DNA of 23,572 nucleotides from assembly GCA_947073895.1 (NCBI GenBank), contig CAMTNN010000004.1, forward strand, positions 1 to 23,572, written 5' to 3'. Shown here one piece after another: positions 14,343 through 22,819 of the stretch (position 1 is the stretch's first letter; each line of letters begins with the position of its first letter). The translations under genes and the position numbers were made by a program. Source of the DNA: an uncultured cyanobacterium (GTDB lineage: Bacteria; Cyanobacteriota; Vampirovibrionia; Gastranaerophilales; Gastranaerophilaceae). The notes beneath the pieces were generated by a model. That model was not told the origin of the DNA. It did no database searches and worked only from the letters and a program-made list of their open reading frames with translations.

Positions 14343-15122
14343 ATGATTAACAACAAAAAAGTTGTAGTTATTATGCCTGCATACAATGCAGAAAAGACTT
14401 TAGAAAAGACTTATAATGAGATTTATCAAAATTTCGTCGACGAGATTATTCTTGTCGACGATTTCTCTTCTGATAAAACGAAAGAAATCTCTAAACAGCT
14501 TAATATTACTACTATTGTGCATGAAAAAAACCTTGGCTATGGCGGAAACCAGAAGTCATGTTATAGAGCAGCTTTAAAAGCAGGGGCGGATATTGTTATT
14601 ATGCTTCATCCGGATTATCAATATACACCGAAGCTTATTCCTGCAATTGCTTCTATGATGGCGTTTGATGAGTATGATGCTGTTATTGCTTCAAGAATGC
14701 TCGGGAATTCTGCGCTAAAAGGCGGCATGCCTTTGTATAAGTTTATATCAAACAGATTTTTGACCGAGTTTCAAAATTTTGTTATCTCTCAGAAACTTTC
14801 TGAGTATCATACGGGTTTTAGAGGGTTTACCCGAAAAGTGCTTGAAAATTTACCGCTTGAAGATTGCAGTGATGATTTTATTTTTGATAATCAGATGCTT
14901 GCACTGTTGTTTTACAACGACTATAAAATAGGTGAAATTTCTTGCCCTACAAAGTATTTTAAAGAAGCTTCTTCAATCAATTTTGCGCGTTCATGCAAAT
15001 ATGGCTTGGAGGTCTTGGGAGTCAGTATTAAGTACAGACTGGCTAAGATGGGGTTTGGAATTAAGTTATTTAACAAAGAAGGCAGAAAGCTCGATTTAGA
15101 TAAAGAGCTGAAGTATTATTAA
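14343..15122 (+). CDS. Family 2 glycosyltransferase (polyprenol-phosphate type)
   Basis: Transfers a sugar from a nucleotide sugar, most likely to a polyprenol phosphate or an envelope glycan precursor. The GT-A fold is clear: [18 protein letters not shown] (7-24), the nucleotide-binding [11 protein letters not shown] (36-46), and [10 protein letters not shown] (87-96), where H-P-D-Y-Q takes the place of the D-x-D metal site (D91 remains). [14 protein letters not shown] follows as the acceptor-side motif. There is no C-terminal pair of membrane helices, unlike GtrB-type enzymes, so it is soluble or peripheral. The ribosome site is weak. It starts nine bases after hpf and runs into rdgB seven bases later, suggesting one transcript from the hpf promoter. 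Confidence 0.88.
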   Translation: MINNKKVVVIMPAYNAEKTLEKTYNEIYQNFVDEIILVDDFSSDKTKEISKQLNITTIVHEKNLGYGGNQKSCYRAALKAGADIVIMLHPDYQYTPKLIPAIASMMAFDEYDAVIASRMLGNSALKGGMPLYKFISNRFLTEFQNFVISQKLSEYHTGFRGFTRKVLENLPLEDCSDDFIFDNQMLALLFYNDYKIGEISCPTKYFKEASSINFARSCKYGLEVLGVSIKYRLAKMGFGIKLFNKEGRKLDLDKELKYY

Positions 15123-15129
15123 GGGTTTT

Positions 15130-15714
15130 ATGAAAATAGTTCTGGCATCGTCAAATGAGCATAAAGTAAAAGAGATTAATGCAATATCAAACGGGTATGG
15201 AATTGAGTTTGTGCTTCCGCCCGATGGATTCGATCCTGTTGAAGACGGCGAAACTTTTGAGGAAAATTCTTATATAAAAGCTCGTGCAGCATGGGAGATT
15301 TCAAAAACATGGTCGCTTGCGGATGATTCGGGACTTTGTATTGATGCTTTGGGTGGTAAACCGGGAATTTATTCTGCGAGGTATGCTGATACTGCTCAGG
15401 CAAGAATTGATAGGGTTTTAAAAGAATTAGACGGTGTTGAGAACAGGACTGCTCATTTTGAGTGCGCCATGACACTCCTTAATCCTGATGGTGAAGTTGC
15501 ATTTGCTTGCAAAGGTATTTGTGAAGGTTCAATTGTTGATTCTCAAAGAGGCGGGCATGGCTTTGGGTATGACCCGATATTTTTGTTAAAAGGAACAGAA
15601 AAAACAATTGCAGAATTGCCTGATGAGGAAAAAAATAAAGTTTCTCATCGTTCAAAAGCTTTGAAGCAAGTGCTGGAATACTTAAAATCCCAACCAACTC
15701 AAACACACTTGTAG
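15130..15714 (+). CDS. rdgB: XTP/dITP diphosphatase (RdgB/HAM1 family)
   Basis: Removes non-canonical purine nucleoside triphosphates (dITP, XTP, ITP) by cutting them to the monophosphate, which keeps them out of DNA and RNA. Key family motifs are all present: SSNEHKVKEI (7-16, the S/T-x-N-x-x-K-x-x-E triphosphate grip), FEENSYIKARAA (43-54), ADDSGLCIDALGG (64-76, with the metal-binding Asp), GIYSARYA (79-86), GFGYDPIF (144-151) and SHRSKAL (172-178). The length of 194 residues is usual. A purine-rich AAGGG precedes the ATG. It is the last gene of the hpf-GT2-rdgB group; a weak imperfect hairpin with no T-run begins at its stop codon. Confidence 0.94.
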   Translation: MKIVLASSNEHKVKEINAISNGYGIEFVLPPDGFDPVEDGETFEENSYIKARAAWEISKTWSLADDSGLCIDALGGKPGIYSARYADTAQARIDRVLKELDGVENRTAHFECAMTLLNPDGEVAFACKGICEGSIVDSQRGGHGFGYDPIFLLKGTEKTIAELPDEEKNKVSHRSKALKQVLEYLKSQPTQTHL

Positions 15715-16049
15715 TCTGTTCCAAAGGAGCACGGACGAGTTAATAATTTAATCCGATAGTTTTAACATTTGTGGGCAAAAGAAAACAGGTCGGTTTAATC
15801 CTTCCTGTTAAGATTTTACACTAGCCGAAATATAAATAGCAATTTAATTATACTATAGATTTTTTGAAAACACAAATAATTTAGCTGTTTAGGTCATGCC
15901 AATTTCTGTTAAAACAGGCTCTTAGGTCATTATAGACAGTGACACAGATTATGACGAAATATTAACTTATGTAACGATTATATATGGATTATATACAAGA
16001 ATGTCAATTTTTTTAACAATTATGATTTTATATATATAAGAGGAAGACT
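15715..16049. other. 335-base intergenic region with direct and inverted repeats
   Basis: No ORF worth calling and no RNA gene I recognise. TTAGGTCAT occurs twice in direct orientation (15889-15897, 15922-15930) exactly 33 bases apart, about three helical turns. Between the copies is the dyad CTGTT-AA-AACAG (15906-15917). AACAGG (15784-15789) and CCTGTT (15804-15809) form another short dyad. GATTATATA occurs twice 11 bases apart (15976-15984, 15987-15995). The last 60 bases are very AT-rich and must hold the promoter for the 16050 gene, but I cannot choose a convincing -10/-35 pair. Confidence 0.5.
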
Positions 16050-16523
16050 ATGAGCAGTTACAAATTTGATTCAATCGTGAATAGACAAGAGGCGGACGCT
16101 CTAAAAGAGATGATTTTTAAGCGTGCGCGTGAGCGTGCTGAATCAATGACTAAGGAAAGTCAGGAAAATTATACAAGTGCTGTTAAGAATGAAATAATGG
16201 ATTTAGCAAGGGATACGTTTGTTTCTAACAAGAATCCGTTTTCTCTGGCATCTGAGGCAAAATCTGAACCTGCAGAAGCTCCTAAACGGGAAGAGGTAGG
16301 CTTTCCTCAACGCCGTATAGAAGAAGTTAAGTCTCAGATACATTATAGAAACAAGGTTTCTGCAGAAGAAATCGTAAATAACGAAATAGAAGAAACTATG
16401 GCGGATGCACGGGCTGAATTTGGTTCAAAGGCAACATTTATGGGTGCTTTGAATTTTTTGAATTCGCAAGCATCAATAAGCTTGGTGAATAAACGCGGTG
16501 CAAAGTTTGAAGCCTTAGCTTAA
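16050..16523 (+). CDS. Hypothetical helical protein
   Basis: I do not recognise this 157-residue protein. AAGAGGA (16038-16044) precedes the ATG by five bases. It has no signal peptide, no membrane segment and no cysteine. Residues 10-60 form a long charged helix (EADALKEMIFKRARERAE). Residues 62-90 are Pro/Glu-rich and probably flexible. Residues 92-157 are again helical, ending in a more hydrophobic FMGALNFLNSQASISLVNKR. The charged-helix, linker, helix layout suggests a cytoplasmic adaptor or a small structural protein. The upstream gap is long and repeat-rich, and a strong separate promoter follows for the next gene, so this is probably a one-gene unit. Confidence 0.75.
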   Translation: MSSYKFDSIVNRQEADALKEMIFKRARERAESMTKESQENYTSAVKNEIMDLARDTFVSNKNPFSLASEAKSEPAEAPKREEVGFPQRRIEEVKSQIHYRNKVSAEEIVNNEIEETMADARAEFGSKATFMGALNFLNSQASISLVNKRGAKFEALA

Positions 16524-16569
16524 TGTAATGTATAATATTCAAGTTTAGTGTGTAAAATAATCTGAAGAA

Positions 16570-16613
16570 AATTGTTAAAAACAATTGACACAATAATGTA
16601 AGTTTGATAGAAT
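16570..16613 (+). promoter_or_regulatory. Near-consensus promoter with an overlapping dyad, first prepilin gene
   Basis: TTGACA (16585-16590, full consensus), a 17-base spacer, and TGATAGAAT (16605-16613, extended -10): the best promoter in the window. The dyad AATTGTT-AAA-AACAATT (16570-16586) overlaps the first two bases of the -35, an arrangement typical of an operator. Initiation near 16620 leaves a leader of about 52 bases with AAGGAA (16661-16666) as ribosome site. Confidence 0.8.
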
Positions 16614-16671
16614 GAACATATAAGAAGTATTCATTAAAATCAAAAAAATATAAGAAGAGAAAGGAATAATA

Positions 16672-17355
16672 ATGAAGAAGAATGGTTTCACTCTTGCGGA
16701 AGTTTTGATTACTTTAACAATTATTGGTGTTATTGCGACCATGACTTTGCCTGCATTGATGACTAACACACAAGAACAACAAGCAAAGACAGGTTTGAAA
16801 AAAGGTATTAACACATTAACTGAAGCAGCACAGTTAAGCCAGGCAATTGATGGCGTAGGTTTTGCTGACCTTACTTCTGCGAATACAACAAGCTCAGATA
16901 TCGTTGCTAATCCTTCATTATACGCTTTATTAGTTCTTAGAACACAGTATGACCCTAAAAAATCTGGTACAGGTAAGTTGCCTATTGGTCAAGGCGCTTC
17001 AAAAAGCTCTGATAACTATGCATTGTTCTTCAGAGACGGCTCTGCTATTTCGTTCCCTGCAACTGTAACAAGTACTTCAAATAGTGGTAATGTTGTGGAA
17101 GCAGATGGTTTACCAAAAGGTATTCGTGCAGTATATGATACAAACGGTTTAAAAGGTCCTAACGTAATTTCTAACTGTAGCAAGATGTTAACAGGTGAAT
17201 CTGCTGAAACATCTAAAGATGATGGAACACCAGCAGGGTTAGCATCAAAATGTAGCACTGAAAACCGTGTAATCAAGGATCAGTTTGCAATTAGATTAAG
17301 AGGTGGTTTTGCTGTTCCTAACAGTTCAGCTGCAAGATGGGCATTTGAAAACTAA
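16672..17355 (+). CDS. Type IV prepilin-like protein (first copy)
   Basis: An exported minor pilin or pseudopilin. The prepilin signal is textbook: MKKNG, then FTLAEVLITL with Glu at mature position 5, so prepilin peptidase should cut after Gly5 and methylate Phe. The hydrophobic N-terminal helix ends near residue 30 (ATMTLPALMTNTQEQQ), followed by TGLKKGINTLTEAAQLSQ and a variable globular head with two cysteines (in ISNCSKML and ASKCSTEN) able to form a disulphide. The head differs fully from that of the second prepilin downstream, as expected for paralogous pilins with separate heads. It has the strongest promoter of the window and its own terminator, implying abundant, separately controlled expression. 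No assembly ATPase, secretin or prepilin peptidase is nearby. Confidence 0.87.
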   Translation: MKKNGFTLAEVLITLTIIGVIATMTLPALMTNTQEQQAKTGLKKGINTLTEAAQLSQAIDGVGFADLTSANTTSSDIVANPSLYALLVLRTQYDPKKSGTGKLPIGQGASKSSDNYALFFRDGSAISFPATVTSTSNSGNVVEADGLPKGIRAVYDTNGLKGPNVISNCSKMLTGESAETSKDDGTPAGLASKCSTENRVIKDQFAIRLRGGFAVPNSSAARWAFEN

Positions 17356-17378
17356 TTTGTTAGTTAGATATAATGATA

Positions 17379-17410
17379 AAAAGACCGATTTAAAGTCGGT
17401 CTTTTTTATT
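17379..17410 (+). terminator. Rho-independent terminator between the prepilin genes
   Basis: AAAAGACCGA (17379-17388) pairs with TCGGTCTTTT (17396-17405) around TTTAAAG, and a T-run ends at 17407. It begins 24 bases after the stop codon. The -35 box of the next promoter directly follows. Confidence 0.92.
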
Positions 17411-17437
17411 GTAACCGTTTCAAAAACATGCTACAAT
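17409..17437 (+). promoter_or_regulatory. Promoter of the second prepilin gene
   Basis: TTGTAA (17409-17414), a 17-base spacer and TGCTACAAT (17429-17437, extended -10). The ribosome site GAGG (17455-17458) lies ten bases before the ATG. It starts right behind the terminator, so this unit is independent of the first prepilin gene, and it should also transcribe the ABC permease gene. Confidence 0.75.
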
Positions 17438-17468
17438 TTAATTATAAATTTAATGAGGCTTTATAATA

Positions 17469-18251
17469 ATGAAAAAATTTGGATTTACTCTTGGAGAAGT
17501 TTTAATCGCATTGACTTTGGTCGGAATAATTTCAGCATTGACTATCCCAACTCTTGTTGGCGAAAACCAAAAAAAGGTTTATGGAGCATCTCTTGCAACA
17601 GCGGTTTCCAATTTTGAAACTGCGACCCGTTCCATGATTCAGGCAGAAGATGTACCTGATTTATTTTCTACAAGAGCTTGGAGAGGGTTACCTAATTTTA
17701 CCTTAAATCAAACAAGCGGCGATGCTGTTATAAGACGATTTATGGCAAATTTGGGTGATTACATAGAGCTTATTGATTATTCAAGTAATGCCGCTGCTTT
17801 TTATAATGGTAAAACTATACGGGATATTAATCGTACTGCTATAGGTGTCGGCAACTGGGCAATGCAGAATAAAGTTGTTTTTCAAGCCAATAACGGTGCG
17901 GTCTATATGGTAGAATTTTCTGTACCAGGAATGAATAGAATAAAAACTGAAGCAGAAGTTTTGGCGAATAATATTAATTTAAAAAAAGCTGTTGGTACAG
18001 TTGCTATTGATATAAATGGCGCTGCTAGTCCAAATACTTTTGGCAGAGATATATTTTATTTTTATTTAAGTTCCGACGGAGTATTATATCCTTCTGGCAG
18101 TCGTGATGTTTCATATTACGAACGAGATGGTGATCTTAATTCAGTTTGGAACGGTAGTGCCAGATTTGCCTGTTCAGATGTGCTTAAAAATGACATAGGT
18201 GTTGGTTGCACTGCACGTTTGATTGAAAATGGTTATAAAATGGATTATTAA
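17469..18251 (+). CDS. Type IV prepilin-like protein (second copy)
   Basis: Signal MKKFG then FTLGEVLIALTLVGIISALTI: cleavage after Gly5, Glu at mature position 5, and Gly rather than Ala at position 4. The helix is followed by a long globular head (about 40-260). The C-terminus FACSDVLKNDIGVGCTARL with a final ENGYKMDY holds a Cys pair that can form a pilin-type disulphide loop; I recall a similar ending in many pilins of Gastranaerophilales. It is longer than the first copy and shares little outside the first 30 residues. The stop TAA overlaps the ATG of the ABC permease by one base (TAATG), implying reinitiation and an unexpected pairing of a pilin with a sugar transporter. Confidence 0.88.
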   Translation: MKKFGFTLGEVLIALTLVGIISALTIPTLVGENQKKVYGASLATAVSNFETATRSMIQAEDVPDLFSTRAWRGLPNFTLNQTSGDAVIRRFMANLGDYIELIDYSSNAAAFYNGKTIRDINRTAIGVGNWAMQNKVVFQANNGAVYMVEFSVPGMNRIKTEAEVLANNINLKKAVGTVAIDINGAASPNTFGRDIFYFYLSSDGVLYPSGSRDVSYYERDGDLNSVWNGSARFACSDVLKNDIGVGCTARLIENGYKMDY

Positions 18252-19096
18252 TGTTTAAAAAAATATTTTCAAAATCGTTAATCCACTTAATATTGATAGG
18301 AACATCACTCCTATCAATATTTCCGTTTATCTGGCTTACTTCTACATCTTTAAAAGGTTTGAGTGAGGATATTTTTGCTTATCCGCCGACGATTATTCCT
18401 ACAGATTTTACGTGGGCGAATTATATTGATGTTTGGCACAAAGTTGATTTTGTTGCTTATTTTATGAACAGTATGATAGTTGCTGCTTTAACTGTATTAT
18501 TAAATCTTGTGTTGTCTTCGCTTGCGGCTTACCCGCTTGCAAGAATGCAGTTTAAGGGTAAAAAAGTATTTTTCTTTTCTATTCTTGCGACTATTATGAT
18601 ACCGTTTCAGGCAATTATGCTTCCCGTTTATATTATTACTCTGAAGTTGCATTTGATTGACAGTGTAAGTAATTTTGCGGGTTATATCGGACTTGTTATG
18701 CCTTTTGCGGTGAGTGCATTTGGCATAATGCTAATGAGACAGGCGTTTTTGAAAGTTCCACGTGAGGTTGAAGAAGCTGCTATTGTTGACGGGTGTAATG
18801 TTTTTGAAATGTTTTTGAAAATTGTAATACCTATGGTTAAACCGACTCTTGCAGTACTGGCTGTGTTTACTTTTATCGGTTCGTGGGGTGAGTTTTTGTG
18901 GCCGAGCATTATGCTTACTAAAGAATCAATGTACACACTTCCTGTTGGGATAAATAATTTACAGGGTATGTTTTCTGCAAATTGGCGTTTTATTGCAGCA
19001 GGTTCAATTATTGCAACAATTCCTATTATTATATTTTTCCTTATGATGCAAAGATATTTTATTTCTGGTGAGAATGACGGTGCTGTGAAAGGCTGA
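18251..19096 (+). CDS. Carbohydrate ABC transporter permease, MalG family
   Basis: The inner-membrane channel half of a CUT1-type sugar importer. The six-helix pattern of MalG/AraQ/UgpE is present: a first helix at about 8-30, periplasmic loop with FTWANYIDVW, then hydrophobic segments at about 68-92, 108-130, 143-164, 198-218 and 244-266. The cytoplasmic loop that docks on the ATPase is VEEAAIVDGCNVFEMFLKIVIP (about 173-194 in outline), the E-A-A-x-x-D-G motif. The C-terminal GAVKG is typical. The partner MalF-type permease, the sugar-binding protein and the ATPase are not adjacent, so this is an orphan. Translation depends on the upstream pilin through a one-base overlap, with no separate ribosome site seen. 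Confidence 0.9.
   Translation: MFKKIFSKSLIHLILIGTSLLSIFPFIWLTSTSLKGLSEDIFAYPPTIIPTDFTWANYIDVWHKVDFVAYFMNSMIVAALTVLLNLVLSSLAAYPLARMQFKGKKVFFFSILATIMIPFQAIMLPVYIITLKLHLIDSVSNFAGYIGLVMPFAVSAFGIMLMRQAFLKVPREVEEAAIVDGCNVFEMFLKIVIPMVKPTLAVLAVFTFIGSWGEFLWPSIMLTKESMYTLPVGINNLQGMFSANWRFIAAGSIIATIPIIIFFLMMQRYFISGENDGAVKG
18289..18321 (+). repeat. Perfect 12-bp hairpin inside the start of the permease gene
   Basis: AATATTGATAGG (18289-18300) and CCTATCAATATT (18310-18321) are exact inverted arms around AACATCACT. It spans codons 13-24, part of the first membrane helix, and uses CTC and CTA leucine codons that look uncommon in this gene. No T-run follows, so it is not a classical terminator. Confidence 0.6.
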
Positions 19097-19112
19097 GGGG
19101 TAAATGTTTTTG

Positions 19113-19121
19113 TGGTAGAAT
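19113..19121 (+). promoter_or_regulatory. Extended -10 box for the AsmA-family gene
   Basis: TGGTAGAAT (TG-N-TAGAAT) would start transcription near 19128, about 23 bases before the ATG. AAGGA (19140-19144) is the ribosome site. I see no good -35. lepA, which overlaps the end of this gene, would be on the same transcript. Confidence 0.5.
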
Positions 19122-19150
19122 ATCCTTGTAAAAATAGTTAAGGATATGTT

Positions 19151-22100
19151 ATGCGTAAATTTTGGAAGATATTAGGGTTTTCTACTCTTGGCGTAGTTGG
19201 ACTTGCTTATTTAAGCTTTTTATTCGTGTTACCAAATATTGTAGATGTAAATAGCTATAAACCAATGGTTCAGGATTTAGCTAAAAAACAGGCTAATATT
19301 TTGGTTGACTTTGATGATGCAAAAATTATTACTACTCCGCTTTTAGGTGTTGGATTGAAGGTTGAAAATCTTGCAGTGGGACTTCCTGACGAATCGCTTC
19401 TTTTTGATGCTCAGGGAATTAAGGCAAGAATTGCGCTTCCGAGTTTACTTTTGATGACGGTTAAGGTTTCGGCTTTGGAAATTGATAATCCACATATTAA
19501 TCTTGAAATTGAGAACGATAAACAGTTTAAAGTTGTTCAGCTTGTTGAAGATTTACTTAATGCAGGCAAAGAACAAAAATTAGAACAAGGAAAAGATGAA
19601 GAGGTTCAGGAATCCTGGTTTAATCCTGCCTGGATTAGAGTTAAGGTTCCTAATGTTATTGTAAACAATTATATTCTTATGGTAAGAGATTTGAAAAGCA
19701 AGCATGACTTGACTCTTACCGGTGAAAAACTTACTGCTGGTTATTTTAACGGTAAGACTGTTAAGCTTAAAACCAATGCTGAGTTTTACAGTGATGAAAA
19801 CCTTAATTTAACTGCAAATATTGATATTAATACATTCCTTCCGCCGGCTGCTCCTGCGCTTGATGAGGAGGATGATCCTGCTGAAAGAATTGATATTCCT
19901 TTCGTAAACCCTGTTACTATGTATCGTAACTATGACTTAAAAGCTAATGTAGATACGAAACTTTTGGTTCGCGAGCACGGTACATGGGGACATTGTAATG
20001 TAGAAAATGTTACAATGAAAGTTGGACATTTAACATTACCTGAAAGCTATTTGAAATCAAAAATGTTTGGTACAAATATTGATTTGGATACGAATATATC
20101 ACCTGCAGAAGGTCAAAATATTGCGCTTTTAGGTAAAGTTAATTACGGTAAACCTAACATGGATATGGATATTAAAATCAATGATATCAAGTTTAATGAT
20201 ATGTTGGTTTTAGCTCGTGCATTTTTGGATTCATTGGCTATTTCGCATGAGCTTGCAGGGTTTAGTGCGACAGGCGGGGTGAATGCGGATTGTCATATCA
20301 AGACTAATTTTAAGAAGCTTAAATCTTCCGGCTCAATTGTTGTAAAAGACGGGGGAGTAAATGTAAAAGGAATTGGAAGTGTTTTATCCAAAGCTAATAT
20401 TAATATTTTATTAGACAATAATATTCTTGATATCAAGGATTCAAGCTTGTTTGTAGAAAAATCAAAAATCGCGATTGACGGTAGAATTAATGAAAAATCT
20501 ATTGCAGATATTACTGTTAAAGCTGATAAGATTCCGCTTCCTATTTTGTTTAAGGCTTTTGCGCCAAAAGAGGTTAGAGAAGCTTATAATTTCAAATCAG
20601 CTGATGCGACTTTTGAGTTTTCACTCCAAGGTGAGCTTAAAAAAGCCGTAGCGACTGTTGTTGCAGGATTAGAGAACTTGAATCTGGCAGATAGAGCAGG
20701 AAATTTTGTAGTAACAGATAAAAAACTTGCGACTGAGTTTTTTGCTGACGCGAAAACTTTCAGCGGAAAAATTACTAATGAAGGTTTTGCCTTTGCGCTT
20801 CCTAAAACTAAGTCTGTAGTATCTGCTCCGATGTTTGAAACTGAGATTGCGGATAATAATATAACAATTAAAGAAAATAAAGTTAATTTTAATGATAAAA
20901 CGGCGATTACATATTCAGGCGAAGTAATTGATTATACAAAACTCAAATCAATTGCTTTTGAAGCAGGCGGTTCTGTTTCGACTGATGATATGGTAAAAGT
21001 TATCGGACGCGAGTTCAAGCCGTTTATTCACTCAGCAGGAGCAATTCCTGTTAAAGTTACTTTAAACGGCAACGGTAAAAAACAGACTTTGTTTGCTCAA
21101 GCTCTATGTGATAAAGCAAACTTTATTACACCTGTTGATTTTGCAGAGCTTCAAGGAAAGAATCTTTCTTTACAATCTGTGATTGATTTAAAAGGCAACA
21201 GAATAAAAATTAAGAAAACAGGTTTGTTTGAAAGAACCGTAACCGTTGATGAAAAAGGAAAAGAAATTGTTTCTTTAAATGATATTCTTGATATAGACGG
21301 AACAATTGAAGGGGATAGAATCAACCTTATTAAAATTAATCTAAAACCACTTACAGGTAAAGTGTTTGTATTCCCTAAATCTGTATTTAAGCTTGATGGT
21401 AAAGCATTTGTTTTTGGAGAAGTTTCAGCTCCAAGAATGCGCGGCGGGTTTAATATTCAAAATTTCAGCATTCCTGAACTATTGCTTGATTTAAGAAAAG
21501 CTGGAATTAAATTCCGCGGACATGATATGGATTTTAAGGTTGAGGATTTGATTCTTAACGGTTCTGATATTCAGGTTGACGGGACAATGAGCTTGCTGCC
21601 TTCGTCAGTGCTTAAAATATCTGATTTAAGAGTTGTTTCAAGATATCTGAATGTCGATAAGCTTATTGTTGTTTCAGATAGGGCGGTTTCCTGTTTGCCA
21701 AAACTTCCTCCTGCAAGTAATAACACTGCCCCCGCTGATATTCCTGTGGAAATCAGAAGCGGTTCAATTAATATGGCAAGAATAATTTCTGGCAATATTG
21801 ATGTGAAAAACACTGTTTCAAGAATCTCTATGGCTAGAAACGTATTCTATTTACATAATTTGAGAACAAATGTGTTTAAAGGTTCGGTTAACGGAAATAT
21901 TTCAATGAATCTTATTAACACACTTATGAATATTGAAGTGCACGGACGCGGACTTGATGTCGATCAAGCTATGCGTGATGCTGCCGCTATGAAAGATACT
22001 TTAAGCGGTACGGCTGATTTTAGGGCAGATATTTCACTTAAGGGTGCAACTTATGAAGAGCAGATGAGAAGTCTTAAGGGTAATGTTGATTTTACTGTAA

Positions 22101-22819
22101 AAGACGGGCAATTCGGGCCTTTCGGCAAGTTAGAAAACCTGATTATTGCAGAAAATATTCGTGAATCAGCTTTCTTCCAAACAGCTCTGGGCGGGATTAT
22201 TGAAGGCTTGTTCACCATTGATACGACTCATTTTGCAGAGCTTAAAGGTAACTTAAGATTTAATGACGGTATTTGTTACTTGGAGCCGATAACATCATCA
22301 GGTGATATTTTAGCACTTCATATATTCGGCGAGTTTGACTTGCTCCGCAACGCTTGTGATATGAAGGTTAGAGCAAGAATGGCATCTTTAGTGTCAAATC
22401 TTTTAGGGCCGATTGGTGCAATTAACCCTGCTAATTTGATTAATAGTGCTGCAAGCTTGAATGTTGTTACAGCAAAAGCATTCTCACTCTTCTGTGAGAT
22501 GGTTCCGGAAGAAGAATTGGATGTTCTGCCAAGTTTTGCCAATAAATATGTTGATAATTCTGCAACAAAATTCCAAATCGTAGTAAGAGGGGATGTTGCA
22601 AAACCTTTGACTCTGGTAAAATCATTTAAGTGGCTTGCTTCTAAAACCGAATATGATGAAGCAGTTGATTTTGTAAACTCACTTCCTGAGCCGATTGAAG
22701 GTAGTGAAGCAGCGAATATTGAAGAAGCAATAGCTGAACATGAAGCTCTGGAAGCCGAAAAACAAACATTAAAATATAAATTATTTGGAAAGAGAAAAGA
22801 AAAAAATGCACAGGAATAA
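19151..22819 (+). CDS. AsmA-family envelope protein
   Basis: A 1222-residue member of the AsmA/TamB/YhdP-like group, long beta-groove proteins anchored in the inner membrane and thought to carry or organise lipid traffic to the outer membrane. One N-terminal membrane helix (about 7-28) is followed by the AsmA start ([20 protein letters not shown], 27-46, with DFDDAKI further on). A very long, beta-rich body carries many short alternating repeats such as LKIDNPxI-like strands, [14 protein letters not shown] and [13 protein letters not shown]. Near the C-terminus, from about 945, the AsmA C-terminal block is readable: [16 protein letters not shown], then [19 protein letters not shown]. The tail is charged ([26 protein letters not shown]). 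Its presence fits the MlaA-hydrolase gene upstream: both suggest a diderm envelope with active lipid transport. It overlaps lepA by 14 bases. Confidence 0.88.
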   Translation: MRKFWKILGFSTLGVVGLAYLSFLFVLPNIVDVNSYKPMVQDLAKKQANILVDFDDAKIITTPLLGVGLKVENLAVGLPDESLLFDAQGIKARIALPSLLLMTVKVSALEIDNPHINLEIENDKQFKVVQLVEDLLNAGKEQKLEQGKDEEVQESWFNPAWIRVKVPNVIVNNYILMVRDLKSKHDLTLTGEKLTAGYFNGKTVKLKTNAEFYSDENLNLTANIDINTFLPPAAPALDEEDDPAERIDIPFVNPVTMYRNYDLKANVDTKLLVREHGTWGHCNVENVTMKVGHLTLPESYLKSKMFGTNIDLDTNISPAEGQNIALLGKVNYGKPNMDMDIKINDIKFNDMLVLARAFLDSLAISHELAGFSATGGVNADCHIKTNFKKLKSSGSIVVKDGGVNVKGIGSVLSKANINILLDNNILDIKDSSLFVEKSKIAIDGRINEKSIADITVKADKIPLPILFKAFAPKEVREAYNFKSADATFEFSLQGELKKAVATVVAGLENLNLADRAGNFVVTDKKLATEFFADAKTFSGKITNEGFAFALPKTKSVVSAPMFETEIADNNITIKENKVNFNDKTAITYSGEVIDYTKLKSIAFEAGGSVSTDDMVKVIGREFKPFIHSAGAIPVKVTLNGNGKKQTLFAQALCDKANFITPVDFAELQGKNLSLQSVIDLKGNRIKIKKTGLFERTVTVDEKGKEIVSLNDILDIDGTIEGDRINLIKINLKPLTGKVFVFPKSVFKLDGKAFVFGEVSAPRMRGGFNIQNFSIPELLLDLRKAGIKFRGHDMDFKVEDLILNGSDIQVDGTMSLLPSSVLKISDLRVVSRYLNVDKLIVVSDRAVSCLPKLPPASNNTAPADIPVEIRSGSINMARIISGNIDVKNTVSRISMARNVFYLHNLRTNVFKGSVNGNISMNLINTLMNIEVHGRGLDVDQAMRDAAAMKDTLSGTADFRADISLKGATYEEQMRSLKGNVDFTVKDGQFGPFGKLENLIIAENIRESAFFQTALGGIIEGLFTIDTTHFAELKGNLRFNDGICYLEPITSSGDILALHIFGEFDLLRNACDMKVRARMASLVSNLLGPIGAINPANLINSAASLNVVTAKAFSLFCEMVPEEELDVLPSFANKYVDNSATKFQIVVRGDVAKPLTLVKSFKWLASKTEYDEAVDFVNSLPEPIEGSEAANIEEAIAEHEALEAEKQTLKYKLFGKRKEKNAQE

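Noticed and set aside
15714..15736. Terminator after rdgB
   Set aside because: The hairpin is imperfect (two-base bulge, one G-T pair) and is followed by GAGTTAATAA with no T-run.
15715..16049. Mobile element or attachment site
   Set aside because: No transposase, integrase or terminal inverted repeats of useful length flank the direct repeats.
16672..18251. The two pilin genes as a recent tandem duplication
   Set aside because: Only the first 30 or so residues resemble each other, as in all type IV pilins; the heads are unrelated in length and sequence.
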